The notes under the pieces are model-generated. The model was not told where the DNA came from, made no database searches, and saw nothing but the letters and a program-made list of their open reading frames with translations. A stretch of 5,209 bases of DNA from CAZPFP01 sp964585895 (GTDB lineage: Bacteria > Patescibacteriota > Microgenomatia > PFEM01 > JAHIFH01), in assembly GCA_964585895.1 (NCBI GenBank), contig CAZPFP010000040.1, positions 1 through 5,209 of the forward strand, in the 5' to 3' direction. Of this stretch, positions 1-2,047 are shown piece by piece (the first letter of the stretch is position 1; each line of letters opens with the position of its first letter). Both the position numbers and the translations under genes were made by a program.

Positions 1-96
1 GAGGTAATCGGTACATGTCTTTTTTTTGGTTCACTGGCAACCTTAGGCCTAATACTCAAAAGAACGGATTATTGGCAAAAAGAGAAAGAGGAATGA
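1..96 (+). CDS. C-terminal end of a membrane protein (partial, 5' end outside window)
   Basis: Frame 1 is open from the window edge to a TGA at 94-96 and gives 31 residues. It starts with a hydrophobic stretch (VIGTCLFFGSLATLGLILK) that fits a final transmembrane helix, then a short charged tail (KRTDYWQKEKEE) expected on the cytoplasmic side by the positive-inside rule. The next gene starts 12 bases after the stop, with its ribosome binding site between, so this is probably the preceding cistron of the same operon. The architecture (hydrophobic helix plus Lys/Glu tail) resembles the small membrane proteins that follow, but too little is visible to name a family. Reading frame is fairly secure; function unknown. 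Confidence 0.6.
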   Translation, partial: EVIGTCLFFGSLATLGLILKRTDYWQKEKEE

Positions 97-108
97 AGGA
101 GGGTTGAA

Positions 109-339
109 ATGAGGGAAGGAAAGTCAAGAAAGAGAAGGATACTAGGTATAGTTGTTTTCTGGTTGGTATTTGCTATTACGATATTTGGTGCGTTTGTTTT
201 TTCTTTTGGTAAGGGTCAACTACAAACAGTGGGTATATTGATACTTTTGGGACTTATTGCTTGGCCTGGGTATAGACTAATCGTTGTTCCTCTCTATAAA
301 GACATCCAGAAAATCATAACAATCGTTCGGGAAGAATAA
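109..339 (+). CDS. Small two-helix membrane protein, function unknown
   Basis: A 76-residue protein with a very basic N-terminus (MREGKSRKRR), a first hydrophobic helix at about residues 11-33, a short Gly/Lys/Gln loop (34-38), a second helix at about 39-59, and a charged tail ending KDIQKIITIVREE. The start is supported by a strong Shine-Dalgarno (AAGGAGGG, 97-104) four bases upstream of the ATG. The predicted topology is both termini in the cytoplasm. It is one of four consecutive small membrane-protein reading frames on this strand with 11-26 bases between them, so they are probably co-transcribed. I recognise no family, catalytic residue or lipobox. Possible roles such as a transporter accessory subunit or a bacteriocin-immunity-like protein would be speculation. 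Confidence 0.75.
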   Translation: MREGKSRKRRILGIVVFWLVFAITIFGAFVFSFGKGQLQTVGILILLGLIAWPGYRLIVVPLYKDIQKIITIVREE

Positions 340-350
340 GGAGGGAGGGG

Positions 351-662
351 ATGAAGATGGAAAAGGCCAGAAAGAAGAAACTCTTGTTATGGCTAGCCAT
401 TGTCATGCTCACGGTCTGGGTCTTTGCTTTTGGTAGAGAATGGTTAAGAGTCATAGAGATAATGGTTCTTTTCGGGACTCAACTAAGGTCAATAGGTATC
501 TGGATAAACGTGGTGATTGTGGCCTCGTTATTCGTTGGCGGACTTCTTCTTTCTTTCGTAGGTCAGTTGCAATGGGGAGTAGCTCTATTTTGTTTGTCGC
601 TTGTCTGGGAGATTTGCTTTATGTTTTGGAATTCACCCCTTTACTACAAAAAAACCAAATAG
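351..662 (+). CDS. Small membrane protein with about three helices, function unknown
   Basis: A 103-residue protein. The N-terminus is Lys/Arg-rich (MKMEKARKKK), followed by a helix at about 11-28, a semi-hydrophobic stretch at about 32-42 that may be amphipathic, a strong helix at about 47-70 and another at about 74-93, with a basic tail (YYKKTK). The Shine-Dalgarno AAGGAGG (338-344) overlaps the stop codon of the upstream gene (TAA, 337-339), which suggests translational coupling. Two starts are possible: ATG 351 (6 bases from GGAGG) and ATG 357, served equally well by the second purine block GGAGGGG (344-350). The alternative loses only two residues. No family recognised. The conserved layout with its neighbours (basic start, hydrophobic core) suggests related roles but no detectable sequence identity. 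Confidence 0.75.
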   Translation: MKMEKARKKKLLLWLAIVMLTVWVFAFGREWLRVIEIMVLFGTQLRSIGIWINVVIVASLFVGGLLLSFVGQLQWGVALFCLSLVWEICFMFWNSPLYYKKTK

Positions 663-674
663 AGGAACGAGAAG

Positions 675-682
675 AAGGAGGG
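675..682 (+). promoter_or_regulatory. Ribosome binding site fixing the start of the 97-residue gene
   Basis: AAGGAGGG lies six bases upstream of ATG 689. The reading frame is open much further upstream, to an ATG at 440, but that extension runs through the preceding gene in a different frame and has no such site. The gene is therefore called from 689. Confidence 0.8.
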
Positions 683-688
683 ATTGAG

Positions 689-982
689 ATGAGAAAAATC
701 ACTACTTTTGGGTCCTACCTCAAAAGGACGGAAGGAGTAAGGCGGTTAGCTTTAGTCCTTACCCTCATGATGCTTTTCCTCGCGGCAGTCAGCTTCTATC
801 TGAAGAATGTTGTTCTTGGCTTTATTTTGATAGTAGTGGCTTTTGCGGTGAACCTGATACTGGATTGGCAATGGAATGTTCGCTTAAGCCACTCGAAAAG
901 AGAGATTTCTCTAAATACTTGGCTTTTGGGGATTTTACTTGCTCTTGCCGTAGGAGGCTTAATAGGAACGCTATGGAGTTGA
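689..982 (+). CDS. Small three-helix membrane protein, function unknown
   Basis: A 97-residue protein with helices at about 19-38, 41-58 and 78-95. The N-terminus is basic (MRKITTFGSYLKRTEGVRR), and the loop after helix 2 is polar and basic (DWQWNVRLSHSKRE). This would place the N-terminus inside and the C-terminus outside. The segment GSYLKRTEG faintly recalls the tail of the partial protein at the window start (LILKRTDYW), but that is too short to claim homology. The start is set by the Shine-Dalgarno at 675-682 rather than by the longer open frame. It is the last gene of the + strand run: the next 200 bases carry an inverted repeat and convergent genes. No family recognised. Confidence 0.75.
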   Translation: MRKITTFGSYLKRTEGVRRLALVLTLMMLFLAAVSFYLKNVVLGFILIVVAFAVNLILDWQWNVRLSHSKREISLNTWLLGILLALAVGGLIGTLWS

Positions 983-1002
983 CGACCAGGCAGAGTTATC
1001 CC

Positions 1003-1065
1003 GTGCTTCTTTATCACCTCACTCACGAGGTCGATAAACTTTTTAAGAATAAAGAAGCACTCTTT
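1003..1065 (+). repeat. Perfect 12-bp inverted repeat, possible operon terminator
   Basis: GTGCTTCTTTAT (1003-1014) is the exact reverse complement of ATAAAGAAGCAC (1049-1060). Inside the 34-base loop, ACCTC (1016-1020) can pair with GAGGT (1027-1031), forming a nested hairpin. It begins 20 bases after the stop of the last + strand membrane gene, so an operon-end structure is the simplest reading. The downstream T-tract is poor (TCTTT, 1061-1065), so it is a weak classical terminator and might instead act as an mRNA 3' stabiliser. AAAGA (1051-1055) can alternatively pair with TCTTT (1061-1065). Confidence 0.5.
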
Positions 1066-1099
1066 CCAGTAGTCATTATTTTAAAAATAGTGATTAGTG

Positions 1100-1169
1100 A
1101 AAAAAGAAAAGAGCTGGTTCATTGTCTTTGTTGAAGACGCCCGTACCCTAAAAGGCAACTCGCCAGCTC
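1100..1169 (-). terminator. Branched stem with T-tract ending the minus-strand operon
   Basis: Read on the minus strand, GAGCTGG (complement of 1163-1169) pairs over 7 bp with CCAGCTC (complement of 1111-1117). It is followed directly by an interrupted T-tract (TTTTCTTTTTT, complement of 1100-1110). The 45-base interior holds a 5-bp hairpin GTCTT/AAGAC with a 5-base loop (1124-1138) and a possible 4-bp stem GCCT/GGGC (1139-1156), which would form a three-way junction. It starts about 30 bases downstream of the minus-strand stop codon at 1200. This is good evidence for a terminator. The large branched interior is unusual and could be a structured 3' RNA. Confidence 0.6.
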
Positions 1170-1199
1170 GATATTTTAAGATGGAGTGAGATCAAGATC

Positions 1200-1451
1200 T
1201 TAGGTGTTCAAGCCGCTATGAAAAGCAGCTTGGACCAAAATCTTCTCCAAACCCTCGGGGGAAATCACCAGCCAGGAATGACTGGGATAAAGGATGACTT
1301 GTTTTCCGGTCAAAGTAACTTTGAGAGTGCCATTTGCATCGACAATGGCCGGTGTCAAGTCGTTCATCACTGCCAGAGCGTCAACATCGGTAGGACATTC
1401 GAGCACTTTTGCCGGGTAAACAGCGGCTGTTTTGACTTTTGTGTCACTCAT
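1200..1451 (-). CDS. Small soluble protein, function unknown (second gene of minus operon)
   Basis: An 83-residue protein starting MSDTKVKTAAVYPAKVLECP. The same frame stays open upstream into the preceding gene, but only the ATG at 1451 has a good Shine-Dalgarno (AGAAGGAGG, 1461-1469), so the gene is called from there. There is no signal peptide or transmembrane segment. The residues alternate hydrophobic and polar, suggesting a small beta-rich fold: strands around TLKVTLTGKQVILYP (residues 42-56) and SWLVISPEG (59-67), then a helix (LEKILVQAAFHSG). It has one Cys (19) and no recognisable catalytic or metal motif. It lies 35 bases downstream of the 106-residue gene on the same strand and probably shares its promoter. 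A partner protein for that gene is plausible but unproven. Confidence 0.65.
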   Translation of the reverse strand: MSDTKVKTAAVYPAKVLECPTDVDALAVMNDLTPAIVDANGTLKVTLTGKQVILYPSHSWLVISPEGLEKILVQAAFHSGLNT

Positions 1452-1460
1452 TATTTCTTG

Positions 1461-1469
1461 CCTCCTTCT
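1461..1469 (-). promoter_or_regulatory. Ribosome binding site fixing the start of the 83-residue gene
   Basis: On the minus strand AGAAGGAGG lies nine bases upstream of the ATG at 1451. This is why the short 83-residue product is preferred over the 163-residue open frame, whose upstream part overlaps the 106-residue gene. Confidence 0.7.
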
Positions 1470-1486
1470 GGTCTTGGCCAGCAATT

Positions 1487-1807
1487 CTAGGCAGGCAGTT
1501 TCGCGGTTCTTTGTTTGAAACCAGCCTGCTCCATGATGCCAATCGCCCAAATCTTGATTTCGTCCAATCGTTCTGGGCCAGTGGCTTCGAAAACCACAAC
1601 TTGTGGCCGCCGCCACAGCATTTCTACCGCGTCGCAAGTTGAAGTGGCAACAGTATAGATCGGATCCTCCTTGTCCACCAAAGTGAAGCAATCCTCCTCA
1701 AGGAACCGCCGAAAAAGTTCTGTTGCTTTTGCCATTGAGAAACAACTCATTTCGATTGTCAACTGGTTTTGATCAACGACTATACCCACAAACTCATCCC
1801 CATCCAT
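1487..1807 (-). CDS. Small soluble protein, function unknown (first gene of minus operon)
   Basis: A 106-residue protein starting MDGDEFVGIVVDQNQLTIEM. The ATG at 1807 is preceded by a purine-rich site (AAAGGGGGA, GGGGG seven bases upstream) and by a near-consensus promoter. Visible layout: beta strands near 6-11 and 15-20, a helix at about 25-39 (MAKATELFRRFLEED), strands around 50-56 and 69-74 (QVVVFEATG), and a C-terminal helix at about 80-95 (RLDEIKIWAIGIMEQAG). This alternation fits a small alpha/beta domain. There are three Cys (22, 40, 58) but no CxxC pair, no signal peptide and no transmembrane helix. The coding region looks G/C-richer than ileS: 36 of 60 bases at 1561-1620, against 23 of 60 at 2281-2340 in ileS. 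I recognise no family. Confidence 0.7.
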   Translation of the reverse strand: MDGDEFVGIVVDQNQLTIEMSCFSMAKATELFRRFLEEDCFTLVDKEDPIYTVATSTCDAVEMLWRRPQVVVFEATGPERLDEIKIWAIGIMEQAGFKQRTAKLPA

Positions 1808-1850
1808 TGCTCATCCCCCTTTCTTTAGTTGTATATGTGCAATGTGGTTT

Positions 1851-1879
1851 ATTTTACCCTATAGGCATAAGGGTGTCAA
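1851..1879 (-). promoter_or_regulatory. Sigma70-type promoter of the minus-strand operon with palindromic spacer
   Basis: On the minus strand, TTGACA (complement of 1874-1879) and TAAAAT (complement of 1851-1856) are separated by exactly 17 bases. That is a full match to the -35 consensus and 5 of 6 for the -10. Transcription would start near 1844, leaving a leader of about 37 bases before the ATG at 1807. The spacer contains the perfect 8-bp palindrome CCTATAGG (1858-1865), within a looser symmetric CCCTAT...ATAAGGG arrangement, a position where a repressor could act. Confidence 0.8.
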
Positions 1880-1885
1880 TTGAAC

Positions 1886-1914
1886 TTGCGTCAATTAAGA
1901 AAATTTTGTAAAAT
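1886..1914 (+). promoter_or_regulatory. Candidate ileS leader promoter
   Basis: TTGCGT (1886-1891; 3 of 6 to the -35 consensus) and TAAAAT (1909-1914; 5 of 6 to the -10) are separated by 17 bases on the + strand. A start about seven bases after the -10 would fall at 1921-1922, on the ATG of the leader reading frame, implying a leaderless message. A competing pair, TTAAGA (1895-1900) and GATAAT (1918-1923), also has a 17-base spacer but would start near 1930, inside that frame. The direct repeat GTCAATT (1875-1881 and 1890-1896, 8 bases between) sits between this promoter and the divergent one and may be a shared regulatory site. Confidence 0.4.
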
Positions 1915-1921
1915 AAAGATA

Positions 1922-1978
1922 ATGGAACAGTTAATAAAGAAAATCAAAGAGTTATTTAATATTATTATTAGTAAGTAG
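1922..1978 (+). CDS. Isoleucine-rich leader peptide upstream of ileS (candidate attenuator peptide)
   Basis: ATG 1922 to TAG 1976-1978 encodes 18 residues, MEQLIKKIKELFNIIISK. Five are isoleucine, encoded ATA (1934), ATC (1943) and ATT-ATT-ATT (1961-1969). All three Ile codons are used, and three stand in a row ten codons from the start of the ileS leader hairpins. Regulatory peptides of this type (ilvL, pheL, hisL families) make the ribosome stall when the matching charged tRNA is scarce. Here the downstream gene is the synthetase for the same amino acid. There is no Shine-Dalgarno; the candidate promoter places the transcript start on or next to the ATG. The frame is open upstream to 1871, so TTG starts at 1880 or 1886 are possible and would add two more Ile codons. 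Caution: the stretch is very AT-rich, and Ile codons arise easily there. Confidence 0.5.
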   Translation: MEQLIKKIKELFNIIISK

Positions 1979-2002
1979 AAGCCTGGCTTGACCATGGCTT
2001 CT
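1977..2002 (+). promoter_or_regulatory. Leader hairpin overlapping the leader-peptide stop codon
   Basis: AGAAGCC (1977-1983) pairs with GGCTTCT (1996-2002), extended by TGG (1984-1986) with CCA (1992-1994). This gives a 10-bp stem with a single bulged T (1995) and a 5-base loop. The stem begins within the stop codon of the leader reading frame, so a ribosome terminating there would open it, while one stalled at the Ile run (1961-1969) would be close to its edge. This positioning suits a pause or switching hairpin in an attenuator. The lack of a T-tract argues against a terminator. Confidence 0.6.
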
Positions 2003-2007
2003 GAATT

Positions 2008-2034
2008 CGTCCTTAAAAACAAGGGCGATTTTTT
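2008..2034 (+). terminator. Intrinsic terminator-like attenuator just upstream of ileS
   Basis: CGTCCTT (2008-2014) pairs with AAGGGCG (2021-2027), giving 7 bp including one G-T wobble, with a 6-base loop AAAAAC. It is followed after one A by six T (2029-2034), the classical layout of a Rho-independent terminator. It ends 13 bases before the ileS ATG. No + strand gene other than the short leader frame lies between 982 and here, so it would terminate only the ileS leader transcript. On the minus strand there is no T-tract on the corresponding side. An attenuator is the best reading. The stem is short, so efficiency is uncertain. Confidence 0.65.
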
Positions 2035-2047
2035 GTAGAATTAAGAC

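Noticed and set aside
440..688. N-terminal extension of the 97-residue membrane gene back to ATG 440 (180 residues in total)
   Set aside because: It overlaps the 103-residue gene in another frame, has no ribosome binding site, and its sequence is hydrophilic and irregular. ATG 689 has an excellent site.
1073..1093. AT-rich near-palindrome (TCATTATTTT/AAAAATAGTGA) as a separate terminator
   Set aside because: There is no room for a loop, the pairing is almost all A-T, and no T-tract follows. Probably compositional.
865..1134. 89-residue + strand frame across the end of the membrane operon
   Set aside because: It overlaps the 97-residue gene out of frame, has no ribosome binding site, and spans the inverted repeat.
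1111..1169. Possible tRNA, because of the 7-bp closing stem
   Set aside because: Only 59 bases, with no T-arm GGTTC-like sequence, no 3' CCA and no anticodon-arm geometry. The T-tract on the minus strand favours a terminator.
1218..1642. Open frames on the + strand opposite the minus-strand genes
   Set aside because: They are antisense shadows without ribosome binding sites or recognisable protein features.
1452..1691. N-terminal extension of the 83-residue minus gene to 163 residues
   Set aside because: The extension lies in another frame over the 106-residue gene and has odd composition (runs of Gly, Arg, His and Trp). The Shine-Dalgarno at 1461-1469 supports the shorter product.
1860..2047. 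T-box riboswitch upstream of ileS
   Set aside because: No AGGGTGGNACCGCG-like T-box sequence, no specifier-loop architecture, and the leader (about 125 bases) is too short.
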